This document shows positions 12,606 through 26,558 of a stretch of DNA of 64,000 bases, piece by piece (position 1 is the first letter of the stretch; the number at the start of each line of letters is the position of its first letter). The DNA comes from Cadophora sp. MPI-SDFR-AT-0126. Taxonomy: Eukaryota > Ascomycota > Leotiomycetes > Helotiales > Ploettnerulaceae. The DNA lies in the NCBI GenBank assembly GCA_020747065.1, contig JAGMVK010000027.1:310001-374000 (forward strand), written 5' to 3'. The notes beneath the pieces were generated by a model that had not been told where the DNA came from, made no database searches, and saw only the letters and a program-made list of their open reading frames with translations. Both the position numbers and the translations under genes were made by a program.

Positions 12606-15600
12606 TAAAGATGATATAAATAAGGGCCTAGACCTAGTAGGCGTAATTAAGGTTAAGTTAATCTAGAAATAGACTAATACTTCTTCCTTTAGTAAAGTTA
12701 CTTTATTAAAGATCGTTAGCTAATAGTATATTTAGGCCTTTAATACATGAAGAATTCTGATTCTTAGGTAATTCTAAGATACAGAGATATTAACTTTATA
12801 GGAATAGACTAGAAAGCTTTTGCCTTTAATAAGATCTTAATTAGTAAGTACTGTATCTTTTTAAAAGTTATAGTAATAACTTAATTAGTAGGAAATTACT
12901 GAAATAGTAGATAGTATAGGTAGTCCTGGATCTAAGGTAACTAGAATTTCTCTAGTTTTATATGCGCTTTACGAGGGAAAAGGTTCTATAGGACTAGTAG
13001 AACTAGGATTTTTATTATCTTTTACTAGTAGATTTCCTTTTTTAGGTTACTTCTAATAATAGATCGGAGATCTTTATTATTAAGTAAAGCTTCTTTATTA
13101 TTAGTACTATTAGTATTAGTAATATTTACTTTAGGAAATATTTTTTACTTATAATCTTAGGAAAATCTTTTATTTTTACTAGCTATTTTCTTAGGGGCTT
13201 TTATAAATAGGAGATTTAGTAGATTATCTTGGGAAAGTAATACTTAAATAGGGGGTGCTTTGTATTAACTTTTACGTATAGGGAATAAACCTTTTACTAC
13301 TTACTTCCAAAGTATGCGCTTAAAGCTGTTATAATTAATTATTAGGATATATAAATTAGGCTTATTCTACTTTTTTATTTAATAAGTAGCTTATTATTAA
13401 CTTCGCGAAAGGTACTAATAATAATAAAGAGCTTTATAGTTCATATTATATACTTAAGAGAGTTATTAATGCTAATATAGGTAATATTTAGCCTTATATT
13501 AAATAATTACTTTATAGGACTAGATTATATTTTAATATTTTAGGGGCGTTTAGGCTTTATCTTTTATTAGCTTTTTATATCTTAATAGTTTATATGCTCT
13601 CTAGGTACTTATAGGTAGTACTATAGTGAATTGAAGCTGCCTTAAATAGTGCTAGTAGAAATAAGTGCTAGTAATACTAGTGGTCGTTTTCCTATTTTAA
13701 AGAGTTAGCGTCCTTACTATTAGAGGTACTATTCTGAGGTTAATTACGCTAAGATTACTTTGTATTGGTCTTATTAGTTTTGTAAGATCTTTAGGATTTT
13801 GATAATAATTTTATTATTTTGTCTGATTTGAATAGTAAGTGTATTAAAAGCGTTTGTACTAGAATTATTGTTGTTATTATTGAAGTATTATTAGCGGGGG
13901 TCTTTTAGGCTTAATTTAGTACTGATTTCTTTCTCTTAATTACTGAGATAAGCGATAGATTTAGCGTTTTTAGTACTATAAATAAACTTCTTTTATATAT
14001 AAAATAGTTTTAGTATACTTTTAGTAAAAGTTAATTAGAGTTAAGGGCTATTAGGTCTTAGTTCTTTAAGTCTATAATAATCCTTTTTAGTGTTAGCTTG
14101 TGCTATCTTATATAGCCCTAATTACTAGAAATCTAAAGCTCTTTATATTAACTTATTAATTTCTGTTACTGAATTGTATTAAAGGATTATATTTTTAATT
14201 TAAAATAGTCTCTATTGAATATTATGCTTATTATTAAAAGTATCTTAACCCTCTTATTTATAGTAGCTTTTATATAGTATTACTTTATTGATATTTTCTT
14301 ATTATATTTGAAACTAAATCGTCTTAAATTGTAATAACTTTGATTAATTAGTGATTTCTTTTGTAAATAGGGTTCTTTAGGTAGGGTATTATGTTTCTAT
14401 AGAGAGAATAAGTTCTTTACTATAAACTATATAGAAGGGTATAAAGCTTATAAGTCTATATACTATTATTTAATTTATAAATAATACTACTAAAAGGTTT
14501 TTAATCTACTAATTTCCTATTTTAGAGAGAGTATTTTTAATTAGCCTATAGCCTTATTTAACTATATTATTTACCCTTAAGTTATAGGCTAATACTTATA
14601 TATGCTATATCTCTATTTTATTTAGGAGTTAAATTACTTCTTCTATGTTCTCTTTGCCCCTATTAATTACTAATCTTTAGAATAAGCTATAGTAGTAAAT
14701 AATATCTTCCTAAATAAAAGTGGCTATAGCTATTACTATCTTATATATAAGAGCTTATACCTTAACCTAATTACTTATATTATTCTTAGTAATAACTAAA
14801 TATTACTTTCCTTATTATTTAGTTATATAAGTAATATTTAGGACTTACTTCTTTATTAAATTATTAAAAGCTATAGGAAAAAGAGGTTTTTTTTACTATC
14901 TTAGTAATTTTAGTTAGTATTCCGAATAAGTTTAAATAAAATTCATAGTGTTTTTATAGTACTTCTTCTAAAAGTAGTATATAGAAATACAGTAATAAGT
15001 ACTTTCTTTCCCTTTATAACTAGAGTTATTATAATAATTTCAAAGCATCTATGCTTTATCTTAATTAGTATTAACTATAAGCTTAATAGGGGCTCTTTTT
15101 ATTAGTAGCTTCTAGATTTTCCGGCTATATACTTTAAAATTTAGAGCTCTTTTCTTAAAGGTATAAAAGGTCTTTTAATTTATTCCTTTTAGGATTCTGA
15201 GTATTATTAAGTATAAAGCGATTTATATAAAGTAGTTGAAGTACTTAAAAAAAGAAATCAGGAACTTATATTTAGTATTTAATTTTATATCAGAAGTATT
15301 ACTAGAGCTTTTTATAAGTTCTTTACTTTCTCTAAGCTATTATACTTATACTCTTATATCTTAAAGGATAGTATTCTGTTTTATTCATTTCGGATCTATT
15401 TTAATTACCTTTTCTACTTAGTTAAGCTTTATAGGGTAAATCTTATAGGCTCTAAGCTCTAAAAGAATTTAATCTTTGTTATTATTAAAGATATTATTAT
15501 TATGATTTATATTATTTAAGTATCTAGGCTTCCTAAAAAGAGTATTTGTAGTAGTATATATAAAATCTTTAATATACTGAACTTCGAAATTAAAGAGTCT

Positions 15601-18600
15601 TATCTAAGTAAGTTATTTTATAAGTATAGCTTTAGGGTGATTATTAATAGCGCTATTAAGTTATGCTACTAAAGTATTAGTATTTATTTCCAGAATAAAG
15701 TGCACTTTTATAAGCTAAATCTTTAGCTTTTTTAGAATATAAAGTACTTCTTTGCACTTTCTCTTTATAGTATTATAATTACGTTTAGCCTTATTCTAGT
15801 ATTTACTCTTATACTATATAGGGTATACTTATCTACTATTAAGGTTTCTTTAGTCTAAGTAATTTCCCTATTTAAATCTACTAGAATTAATAGCTATTAC
15901 GATTTTCCTAGTATCTTCGCTATAGTTAACTTTATAAAGTATAGGGGATATATAAAGAGCATTTTGAAGTGCTTTTATAGCTTTACTTATAAATTTATTT
16001 AGTTTAAATAGAAAGGGGATTCCTTTTTTTAAAAGGTTATAAAGGAATTTAGTAATAAATTGAAAATCTTTAATCTAAATTTAAAAGTATATAATAAGCC
16101 TAAGAAATCCCTTAATATTAAAGAGGTATTTTAGCTTTTCTTAGTTCTGTATTTTAATAAGGTATACTACTAATAGTTCTTTGCCCCTTAAATTGCAGGT
16201 ATAGCTTATAATATCTAGCTTATTAAGGCAGAACTGTGATTTAGCTCTAATAATTACTCTAGCTCTTTCAAGTCTTTCTAGAGTTTTATTAAGGTTAGTA
16301 ATATACTTTATTATAAATTAGCGAATTCCTGGAAGGGTAGTGGCTTAATCGTAATTTATATAGGGGCCTTTAATACCTATATTATTAAGAAATAGTATAA
16401 TAATAGTTAATATAATATCTTTTAAGATTCTTAATATTGTTTATATAAATTAAGTAACTAAATCAGTGTATTCTTAAGGTAAGTTAGTGTTTCTAACTAG
16501 CCTTATATGCGGTATATAAAATATAGTTATGTCTTAGCTTAATTAGTGAAGTATTTACTAGTTATAGTTGGAATAAAGGTCTATAAGACTAGCTATTTAG
16601 TAGCTTATAAATTCCTTAGAGAACTTATTTACTAATAGAAGCAAGTTTACATTCCTTCGAATTATCGCATTTAGTATAATTACTAAGTTAATAAGCCTAT
16701 ATTTTCCGGACTTCTTTTTCTTAATAAGAAACTAAGTATTCTAATAAAGTCCCTTAGAGAATTCAAGTACTTCTTTATCTAATCGCTCTTATACTATTTT
16801 TATAACTTCAGGTACTAATACTCTAAGTAATAGAAAATTAAGAACTTATTACGCTTTATAAGGTATTATTTTAATAATTACTAATAAGAAAATATCTTTA
16901 TGAAACTATTCGCATTTAAGTTACTTAAATACTATAGCTCTCTCTTAATTCAGTATTATTTCATTAAAGAGAGCTCTCTCCTTTAGTTATAGCGTACTAC
17001 TAATATTAAGCTTTACTAATCTTTTTAAGGTAAGTCTTGAACCTTAAGGTAAGTTTAAGAATTAGAGTAGTAAAAGGTGCTGAAATCTTCTATATTAATC
17101 TTACTAAGTATCTCTTACTCGGGATCTCTTATACTAATTATTCTTCCTATTAGAAGCTTTTTCTATTTAATCTGCTTTATTAACTAGTTATACTTTCTTT
17201 ATCTTTAATTTATATATTATATTAATTTAAATAGTACGTGATTACTAAGGCCTTCTGTAGTAAAGGTGTTTTATATTAAGCTTATTATAGCTTATAATAA
17301 ACTAGAATATTAATTTAAGGTTAATGATTAAGGAAGAGTTTAATAAAGCTTTCTTAATAATGGTCCTTAGGGTGAAATTTTAAAGAATTAATTCTGGAAT
17401 ATAAAACTCTTTTTTAATAAATTCAATAATTATTATAAGCTTTATTTTGGAAATTAGAGGTATTATAATAGTTAGTTTAAGGGAGTTAAAGTTGAAATTA
17501 GAAATTTAAGTATTATTCCTTCCTTTATTAAGCTTATCCTTAAGTGTAAGGGTTATTATAAATATAGAGTATTCTATTACTCTAATTATTATACTTTATT
17601 TATAATTAATTATTTATTTTCTAAAAATTCATTTTAGAAGTTATAATTACTATCTTTATTTTAGTAGATTATTTTAATTGTTTATTATTTCTTTAGTACT
17701 TTAGTGTCTTTAGCTTTCTTTATAGTATTATTTATTTTAATAGTAATAATAAGATAAGAGCGAGAATCCTATAAATTAGTAAGGACTTTCCTACTATTAT
17801 TGTTAGAGGGGTAGTGGAAGGTTAGCTTAGTCTTTTAGAAGAATAAAAATCCTAAAATAATTTTAACTTTAGGAGTATTTATAATATAAAATCTTATATA
17901 AATAATGTAATTTCCGATTACTATAGGGATATTATTAATAAATCTAAAAAACTGAAACCTAGTACTAATAATTGTTTTTAAAGCTATATTATAATTATTA
18001 GTAATAGCTAGCTTAAGCTTTATTACTACCTCTAGTATTATATAACTGATTTTAGCTTTAGTATTTAGAATAGTTTAAATATTACTAATTATTATTTTTC
18101 TAGGTATTATTACTATTAGTTTTAGAGTTAGAAAGTAGTATAATTATGTTCTATTAAGACTAATTTTAATAGGATTAATACTAAGCGCTTTACTAATAAA
18201 TATATTTACTAAAGAATTAATATTACTATATATATAATAGTATTACTAGTATTATAAAAAAGATCGCCCTAAGCTTATAAAAAGGGTAAGTAGAGGGAGT
18301 TTAAGTAAAGGAATTAAGCTAATTAGTAAAAAAAGCGCTGAATATAAGACTAGTGCTTTTACTAATTAGGCGGTTTAAGTCCACTAACTTTACTAATAGC
18401 TCCTAAGTTTTAATATAAAATTATACTACCTTAATTTAACTCCCTTATATTTGTAAAACTATTTCTAAAGTAGTATATAGTAATATATATCTATATTTAG
18501 GATAAATAAATCGTAAGGAGATTTTTCTAGGAATATAGTAATATCATCTGAATTATTACTTTATAACTTAGTATTTTCTTCTTTATATTTATTAATAATA

Positions 18601-21600
18601 AGTAAGAACTAAAGTATTAGTCTTTATTAAAGAATATTATTTAATTCTATTAAAACTTCTAGTAATTAAATTCTTATTTCCTTTCCTTATAAAGCTTCTT
18701 TTTTATATCATTATATTATTTAATTAATAGCCTTAATAGAGGCTTTTACTATTTTAGGTAAGTTAATTAATACTATTAACTCTCTTAGGGTAAGATTTCT
18801 AAGGATCTTTATCTAGTTTAGTAACTTATTTAGTATACTCTTATACCTATAATTATTTTAAAATAGAATATTATATATATAAGAATTTCTTAAGTTTAGT
18901 TCCTAAATACTTAATCTTAGTACTATTAGAAAAAAAACTAAAGTAAGTACTAATTCCTTTTTTATCTTATGAATTAATAATAGCGGTACTAAAGCCTTAG
19001 GAGTAATTAAAGGCTTAATAAAGCTAGTCTTTTTTGTATTTTATTTAAGGATTTCTATAGGTATTTTACAAGTTTTCTTAGGGTTATTAATATCTACTAT
19101 ACTCAGAAAGTAAGTATTTCCCTGAGCTTTAGTAAACTAAATACCTCTAGTTATATCTTTAGGAAACTTTACTCTTCTATAAAAGGCGTATACTTTGATT
19201 TTATTTTGAAGTTTAGCCTCTATATTATATAATTATTTTTAAGAAGTAATAGAGCGAACTCTAGTCTTTATTAGCTATACTTAAAATTCCTTAGTCTTTA
19301 TATCTCCTTTAGTTTATATATAAAGGCCTTAGACTCTAGCTAGGGTATCTTAATTATGAAATATTTATATAAGAATATTTAAGGTATTAATATATCTAAG
19401 ATTAAGTTTAATCTTTAAACTCTTTACTAAATTATTATAAGTCAGTTCTTATACTAGTGCAGCTTATACCTATAAGTTAAGAAAATCCTTCTTTACTTAA
19501 GCTCTTTTTACTAGGTTAGGGCTATATATAATATTAAGTACTTTCTTTAGTACTTCTTATCTTTAGAGTATATTGCTATTAGGAAATATAATAGGGTATC
19601 TTAGCTTTTCTTTTTTTTATAAATTAATATAAATATAGTTATTATTATTTACTTTATGAATTATTCTTAGGCTAATGAATTTCTTATAATTATAGTACTA
19701 ATTTATATATTAGTGAAAAGCTTAGGGTCTTATTCCTAGAAGTTATTTATTATAGCACTACTTATACTCCTTGTTATTATTACTGTAATAACTATTGCCG
19801 CGATTATAACGACCGGATTTACTAGTATACTAGTTCTCTCTATACTAAATTAGTGTTTTTTCTTAAGCTTATTTAGTGTATTGAATTAAATTAATTTTAA
19901 ATATTAATTAAGTATCTGAGATTTACTTGACTATCTCTTATAAGATTTAGAGGTTCCTTAGTTCTTTAGTAATTATATCTAGGTTATAATTTAATACTTA
20001 AATAGCGCTGTTTTTAATCTTTTAAATAGTTGGAATTAAATCCTTGCTAACTAAAGTAGCGACTTAATTAGAGATATTAGCTCTTATTAGCTTAGAACTA
20101 TCTTAAAAGGCTTACTAAATCTAAGTAGTAAGTGTATTATCTTAATAGGTAATAAAATCAGCTTAAAATCTCGCAGTATCTTTAGCTTAAATAGTTAACG
20201 CTAGTAATTTAGTAAAATAATTAATATTAGAGTAAATCGCAGATTTACTTCTAATACTTTACTCTTAGACTAGAATATTAATATCCTTAGTAAGAAAAAT
20301 CCTAGTTTCTATTATCTTAAATACTTTAAAAAACAGTACTAAGTTATTTATATTAAATTATCCTTCTCCCTACTAAATCAAAACCTTTATAACTTTCTTC
20401 TAAAGGTATATTAAAAGTATAAATAAGAATTAAAAAACAATTTACTTATCTATAAGATTCCCTTTATTTTTATAGTTATTAGTAACTTCTTTAAAGGCCC
20501 TGTAAAATTAGTGAATTACTACTAAACTAGGATTAAAATTAGTTTCTTAAAGAATCTAAAAGTCGTAAATTAGGGTATTTAAATAACTAATAGTATAAAG
20601 TTAATAGAGTAAGTTAAGACTCTAGTATTTCTTCTGAATCATAGTGCTGAATTTATAAAAGGTACTAGAGGCGTAGCCTAGAAGTTTCTCTAAATTCCAC
20701 GCTATAGAAAGCTTAGTATACTTAATAACTTACTACTTTATTTCTTTCTCTAAGACAATTCTTTAGCTTTGAAATAGATAAATAAAGTTCTTAAGAAATT
20801 AAATCGCCTCTCTTTTATTGAAATATAATACTTTAATACTTTAAGCTAGTAATATAAGTTACTAAATATTTATCTACTACTTAGTGTTTTACGAGGGCTT
20901 AAGAGAGGTCTTAGTTTCTCTTAAGTATTTAGAAGTACTTAAAGTAAAGCTAGTTTTACTCTTATCTTCCGTAACGTTAAGGATTAATAAGCTTATATTA
21001 AAGGTTGTATTTATTTATAGAGTATTTACTAAATCACTTATAAAAGTTATTAGCTTAAGGCTACTAGAGCTTACTACCTTCTTCTCCTTAGGGCCTATAT
21101 TTCTAGTATTATTAGCTGATATAGTATTAGTTTTATATTAAGTAATAGTATGAAAAGCTTTATATTTAATAAGATTTTTAGCTATACTTTTAAAAGGTAA
21201 AGAAATATACGCGTACTATAAATAAAAAAGATAGTAAAAAAGATAATTATAAAAAAATCTATTAATAGAATTTCTCCTTATATAACTTTCTTACTCTTAC
21301 TTCTAAAATAAGTAAAGATTTAGTATATAAATAATAAAAGGAATATAGTTTATAAATAAGTACTGAAATAGAAGACTAAACTAACTATAAAATAATATTT
21401 ATAATAATAAGATACTAAAATAGAAAGCTCTACTCTAGTATATAAGGCCCTAAAGGCTTTAAACTAAAAATAGTAAATGCAAAGATAAACGCTCTAGTAC
21501 TTAAATATTTTAGGCTTAAAACCCCTATGTGATTTCGTCCTTCCTAATACTTATAAGCTTTTAGGCTTTAATAAGGAGCTGATCGATTTCTATCCAAGCT

Positions 21601-21956
21601 AGTAGTTTTCTTATATAAGATAAGTCTTAAGTCCTGAAAAAGGTACTAAATAAAATAAGTAATAGTAGTAAAACTCTTATAAGAAAAAATTATATTTTTT
21701 TAGTACTTTAAGATCTCTTCTTACTTTAGAAAATAATTTAATTATCTTAGTATAATCTCTTAATATTATAGCTTTTATTATCGCGTTTATTATTATATTA
21801 AAGCCTATAAGAGGGCTAACTAAATAGTTCCTATAGTTATATAATTAATATCCTTAAACCTTAAGAATTCTGAATTAGTATAAGGGAATACTTTGTTATA
21901 TATACCTAAATACCTTATATACTAGATATATTCCCTGCATTAATTACAAAAATATA

Positions 21957-22231
21957 TATAAAGGGGAAGACTCTAATCTTTATACGATAAAAGAGTAGTA
22001 AATATATAGTATATAAAGTATAAGGTTTACAAAATAATAGATAGACGGAATTAAAAGATATTATATATCTAAAAAGTGCGAATTATTAAGTAAAGAAAGA
22101 AGTGTAAAATCTATCAGAGGGAAAAGAGCTGTTATTATTATTTCTAATCTCTTAGGGAGATCTTAGCTTAAGTATAATACTGAGCGCATAAGTCAGGTAA
22201 TAAAAGTATACCAAGGCCGATCCCCACTACA
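21957..22231 (-). repeat. 5' LTR of the minus-strand Gypsy element
   Basis: It is the second copy of the about 275-bp repeat, aligned end to end with 10,110-10,384. The right end ...CCCCACTACA matches the better preserved solo copy at 34.5 kb (...CCCCACCACA). Confidence 0.7.
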
Positions 22232-24700
22232 CTATATAAAAGTTTTAATTTAAAATAATAATCTGATTTTAATTAAGTACTCTTATGAATAATGCAAAAT
22301 CTAATATCTTTATAAATATAGATACTAACTAAAGTGATAATATATTATAACCTTATACTTTCAGACTCTTATCGTATATCTTCTTATACTATAACTTAGT
22401 CTTTGTTTATACTATAGCTTAGTCCTTGTTCATACTATTATTAACACTCTAAAACGTAACTCTTACTATTACTATTATTTACAATGATTTACTAGCGCTG
22501 AAAATAGCCTCGCCCGTTTCTTACCTCATTTACTAAAAAGACTTATTCTTTTTTTTCTCTTAGAATAATCTAAATAATATAATAATAGTTGATACTAAAC
22601 TCCTAAGTGCTAATTATAAATTTTTTATAAACTAAAGTAAAGAGATTAAGAATAATTCGTCGAGGTATTCTTATAATAGTCTGAGCTACTCAAGAAATAT
22701 AAGAAATAATAATTAATAAAGTTCTTTATATTATTGAAGTTTAGCTCGCGGTCGGTTCTAGGAATAGTTATATACAGAGTTACTATAAGTAAGAAAGACC
22801 TTGTATTTACTTACTTTTAGTGTTATTATAATCTCTATTACAAATAAAAGTAAGTAGGTTAATAAAAAGCTATATTATAGTTTGATATAAATAGGGTAAT
22901 TTATTCTTAAGGGAAGTTAGGGGTAGCTATTTAAAGTATAATAAGGTATATAGTATAAGTTATCTTTAGCTAATGAATAAAATAGTATATTATATATATT
23001 AACTTTGAAATTATCTTATCTTATATCTATACTCCTAATCGTAAATTTAGAAAAGAAATAGAATACTTATATAAGCTTTAAACTTATCTACTTGATAATA
23101 TATAAGGTATATTTAAGTAGGTTCTAGTCCTTAGAAATTCGTATATACCTAAAGCGGTTAGCGTTAAATGCCAAGGCAAAGGAGGCGTATTATCACCTTA
23201 CTTATCTACTATCTCAACTTCGATAATAACTATAGTCTTACTATATACTTCAGTTTTTTAAATCTTACGTTCAGTTTATCTTATAATATATTAACAGTAG
23301 CTAAATATAGATTCTTTAATTATAGATTCTTACTTACTCTTCTTCTATTTTATTAAGCGCTTTAAGAATACTTCTTGTATAAGATAAGATAAGAGAGGTA
23401 TTCTGAATCCAGAGAGTATTAGCGACTATATATACTAAATAATAGTAATCTATATACTTTTCCTTAAGGTATTCTATATACTTTAATTTAATTTATAATT
23501 TCTTATAATACTTAAATTTACTTTAGGATTATATTTTTAATTAAAGTAAGTATATTTATATAGCTCTTATTTATAATATTAGTAAGATTATTATCGAAGA
23601 TATTATACCTTTTAATAATATCTTAAGAGGTATTGAAATATTACGCTACTTTAATTGTTATTACTAATAATAATTAAAAGAGGATAAGTACTATTAGGAG
23701 ACTTTAGCTATAGATTATTTCTCTTACTTTTTGAAATTATCTAATTTAAAAGTAGCAACAGAGATTAAGTCACTTTTCGATAAGTATAAGATAGCTAGTA
23801 CTAAGGAAGTAAAGTTTATATATAAGATCGATACCTTTAAGTACTTACTTTAGACTAAGGAGTACAAGAAGTATAAGAAGCGTGTACTTATCGATTACTA
23901 TCTTTATAAATTCCTTAGCCTTAAGTCTTATATTATATTACTAGACTTAAGTAAATAGACTAAGCTTTTTATATAAAAGCGTAGTAAGATTATATCTAAG
24001 AGAAGCTCTAAGATCATTATTATCTTTATTATTAGTGAGTATTATGGGGAGAGGTGTTGGATTTATTATTATCTTATATACTAATCTTATATAAGTGGAT
24101 TAAGCGTTAGTAAGAGCACTTAATACTCTTAAATTACTATAGAGTTCAGATTTAAGTATATTTCCGTTAGCGATCTCTTTTAAGAAGAAGCTAAATAGCT
24201 ATTATTTATTTACGTAAAGTTTATTAATATTAGTATCTAAGAATTTATTATTATTCTTATATAACTTACGATCTTATTAAAGTAAAGATAAATACAGCGA
24301 TATAGAAGGGTATTAAGTACTTCTTTATCAATAGCTTCTCTTATAATCTTAACTAAGCTACTAAATTTAAAGAAAAAGTCTATTTAAGCCTTACCTTTTA
24401 ATAAGAAATCTTGCTAAGGTAATTAATTATCCTAGATTTACGAATAGAACTTTACTATTTCCTTAAAATGCTCGGAAGATACTATAGTTAAGCGATTACT
24501 TAAGTAAGCTAAAGTCTTTAGTAGAATTAATAATAATACTAAGTTAATCACTAAGTGTCTCTGAACCTTCTATAATACTAATAAAGTAATTAAGGATTAT
24601 CTACGTAAAAAAGGTCCTTTTATAACTATAAGTTACTTAATCTTATATTTCTTAAAGATTACTAATATAGTATTCTACTAATAGATCTAATATAACAATA
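22232..24700. other. AT-rich RIP-degraded stretch without a gene
   Basis: No intact frame is present. Short lysine- and tyrosine-rich coding-like runs on the + strand (near 23.8-24.0 kb) suggest an old transposon, but I recognise no motif. Composition switches sharply to balanced GC near 24,700. Confidence 0.6.
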
Positions 24701-24814
24701 CGCCGGACGAAGTCTACGATTAAGTTAAACCGGCAGTAGCCGCAATTCTGAGCAACGTAAAGAGACTTTCTGGAAATTAAAAGAGGTTAGGAGGATCACG
24801 AGGGTTATGTTGGG

Positions 24815-25094
24815 ATGAATTGGTTAGAGAAACTTCAGGAAGAGGCATCCAGTTTAGGTGCCAAGATCGCTGATAGAGAGAAATCTATTCGACGCAAGTC
24901 GGATTCCGAGACTGCACTTTTTGACACACACAATCTCATGTTTCTAATCCAAGAGGCTTGTGGCATTTAGCAAGATATATCAGAGTTTGAGATCACCCAT
25001 CTTGAGGTTGCACCCGACCAGCAATAGACTACCAACCCTGCGAAACATTTCGATCCCTCAAGCTCCAGGAATATGATCGCAACACCACCGTAAG
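24815..25094 (+). pseudogene. Decayed coding fragment of unknown function
   Basis: An ATG at 24,815 opens a frame of 51 codons to a TAG at 24,968. The same frame continues beyond that stop and a further TAG (at CAG-like positions) to a TAA near 25,094. The readable pieces (MNWLEKLQEEASSL, then DISEFEITHLEVAPD) have normal amino-acid composition, unlike chance frames in this window. This suggests a gene piece at the edge of the RIP block whose Gln codons became stops. I do not recognise the protein. It could be the upstream part of the zinc-finger relic that follows. Confidence 0.35.
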
Positions 25095-25289
25095 ATTGTC
25101 ATCTACAGTCTTAGGCTATGCTGACCATTAAAGAAGCTCAAATCAAGAAATTCTCGACCTCGACTCAGCAATGTTAGTTGGATCCCGCTCCGTTCTTTCC
25201 TCATCTGTTTAACTCACCATACATAGCGGTGTTATGTCAAGCTCTGACCGGAACTCAACACACTCACACCCGATTGGTTTGATAAATGA

Positions 25290-25638
25290 ATGTCGACCAC
25301 CAGCTGTCTAACAAAGGGCTCAAGGAGCCTCGTTTTGAACATCACCATTCGACGATCTCAATACACTCAGCCTACCCCACTAACGTAAGTGTACACCCCT
25401 ACCTTCTAAAACCTTGCTGATTTGAGCTTCAAGATCCCGACTCTTCGTCTGCGACGTCACGGGATGTAGCAAGAGCTACAAACGCATCCACGAGCTTCGT
25501 CGCCACAAGAGAACACTCTTGGGCGTGAAGCCATACCCCTGCCGATATTCCCAGTGCAGCAAGTCAGGGCTCAATGGGTTCGTGAGAAAGAATCATCTTC
25601 GACAGCATTTGCGACAAGTATATCAAGCATCTCACTAG
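25290..25638 (+). pseudogene. C2H2 zinc-finger protein relic
   Basis: A two-exon model (25,290-25,384 and 25,434-25,638; GTAAGT donor, CTTCAAG acceptor) gives 99 residues. The second exon holds two degenerate C2H2 fingers. The first runs from FVCDVTGCSKSYKRIHELRRHKR, with CxxxxC and the first His present but the last ligand replaced by Leu. The second is PCRYSQCSKSG...GFVRKNHLRQHLRQVY, with Tyr where a His is expected, a C-to-T change. The pattern fits fungal nuclear C2H2 proteins that bind DNA. The frame stops at a TAG, possibly a former CAG. With both fingers missing a zinc ligand it is probably non-functional, although a short expressed protein cannot be excluded. Confidence 0.45.
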
Positions 25639-26558
25639 CGAGTTTTCTGGGGCGACTTGGAGTATCCATCCATCTGGTACTGCGTTGGGAGAGAAACGTT
25701 CTTCACAACAACTGTACTTTTTTGGGAAGGGGCGGGAGGCGGGGGATTCGCTTAGCTTTTTCGGACAAGTCATTTTCTCACTTTCTTTGGTTTGATTAGG
25801 TTTTCTAAGGATGGAACTTGTGCAATTCTACGATCATTTAAATGACTTAATGACCATAAAATCCTACCAGACCCGCCGAGACCGATAGTGACCTTGAATC
25901 GATCGTGATCTCACCGTCCTCGCTTAAAAGGGGATGTGGGAAGCGAGCTGACTAATTGCCTCTAGATCAGAAGATAGTACAATTAGCCCTAGGATATCAA
26001 TACAAGGCAATGATTCTAGTAGTTTGTTAGCAAGCTCGTTCATTTTGTACCATTATTCGTCATTGATTAATTCGGACGTCAAGAGAAATCTGGACCTCAG
26101 AGCCTTTTCTTCACATCATGTTCAGTTCCAAACTTGCATGTCATATTTTTTGGATGGTAGCAGGTATTGGATAACTTGGAACACTCATAAAGTCCTTTAG
26201 CTTCCCCATGTTCATCAACCCTGCTACCAGGCTATTCAAGATCATATCCTTACAATCAAGTATCCATCAGGCCGAGTCACTTTCATCGACCTTAATCCAG
26301 GTATTTTCCCCCTTAGAAAGAGCTTGTGTATCCACACTAATCTAGAGCTTTGATACTTCTGCATCAAATGGTTTTCCCTATAACGCAAAATAGTCTGCAA
26401 TACTTCCTTATTGTTCTCCAGAAAGCCTAGAGCCTCCATATGGCGTCTCTCTAAACTGAGTTGGGGACAAATAGGGCCTTTCTGTCATACATTCCCATCC
26501 ACAATACCTGGCTCCTCCCCTCCACCGTCTTCGCATTCTCAACCAAACCCTGATCTTT
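25639..26558. other. Intergenic, 3' side of the transporter gene
   Basis: No convincing frame lies on either strand. The stretch separates the C2H2 relic from the 3' end of the MFS gene and should hold that gene's 3' untranslated region. Confidence 0.5.

Larger units (their letters stand above)
10110..22231 (-). mobile_element. Long degraded Gypsy-type LTR retrotransposon, minus strand
   Basis: Two about 275-bp direct repeats (10,110-10,384 and 21,957-22,231) bound the element. A purine tract on the minus strand (AAAGAAGGGGATG) lies directly beside the left LTR, which is where a minus-strand element has its 3' end. Minus-strand pol motifs survive: KKKSGKYRLI at 16,691-16,722 and IASLIDLYSNYN at 16,562-16,597. 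These match the Gypsy RT N-terminal motifs (KKSGKFRLI, ASLIDFFSGYD). The rest is AT-rich and full of stops. At 12.1 kb it is long for a Gypsy element, and at least one nested insertion, the solo LTR at 12.4 kb, accounts for part of that. Other nested pieces may be hidden. Confidence 0.65.

Noticed and set aside
20884..21141. 85-codon open frame on the + strand inside the RIP block
   Set aside because: Leu/Val/Ile-rich composition from A/T bias, no ATG (it begins with a TTG read as start), and it lies inside a degraded retrotransposon on the opposite strand.
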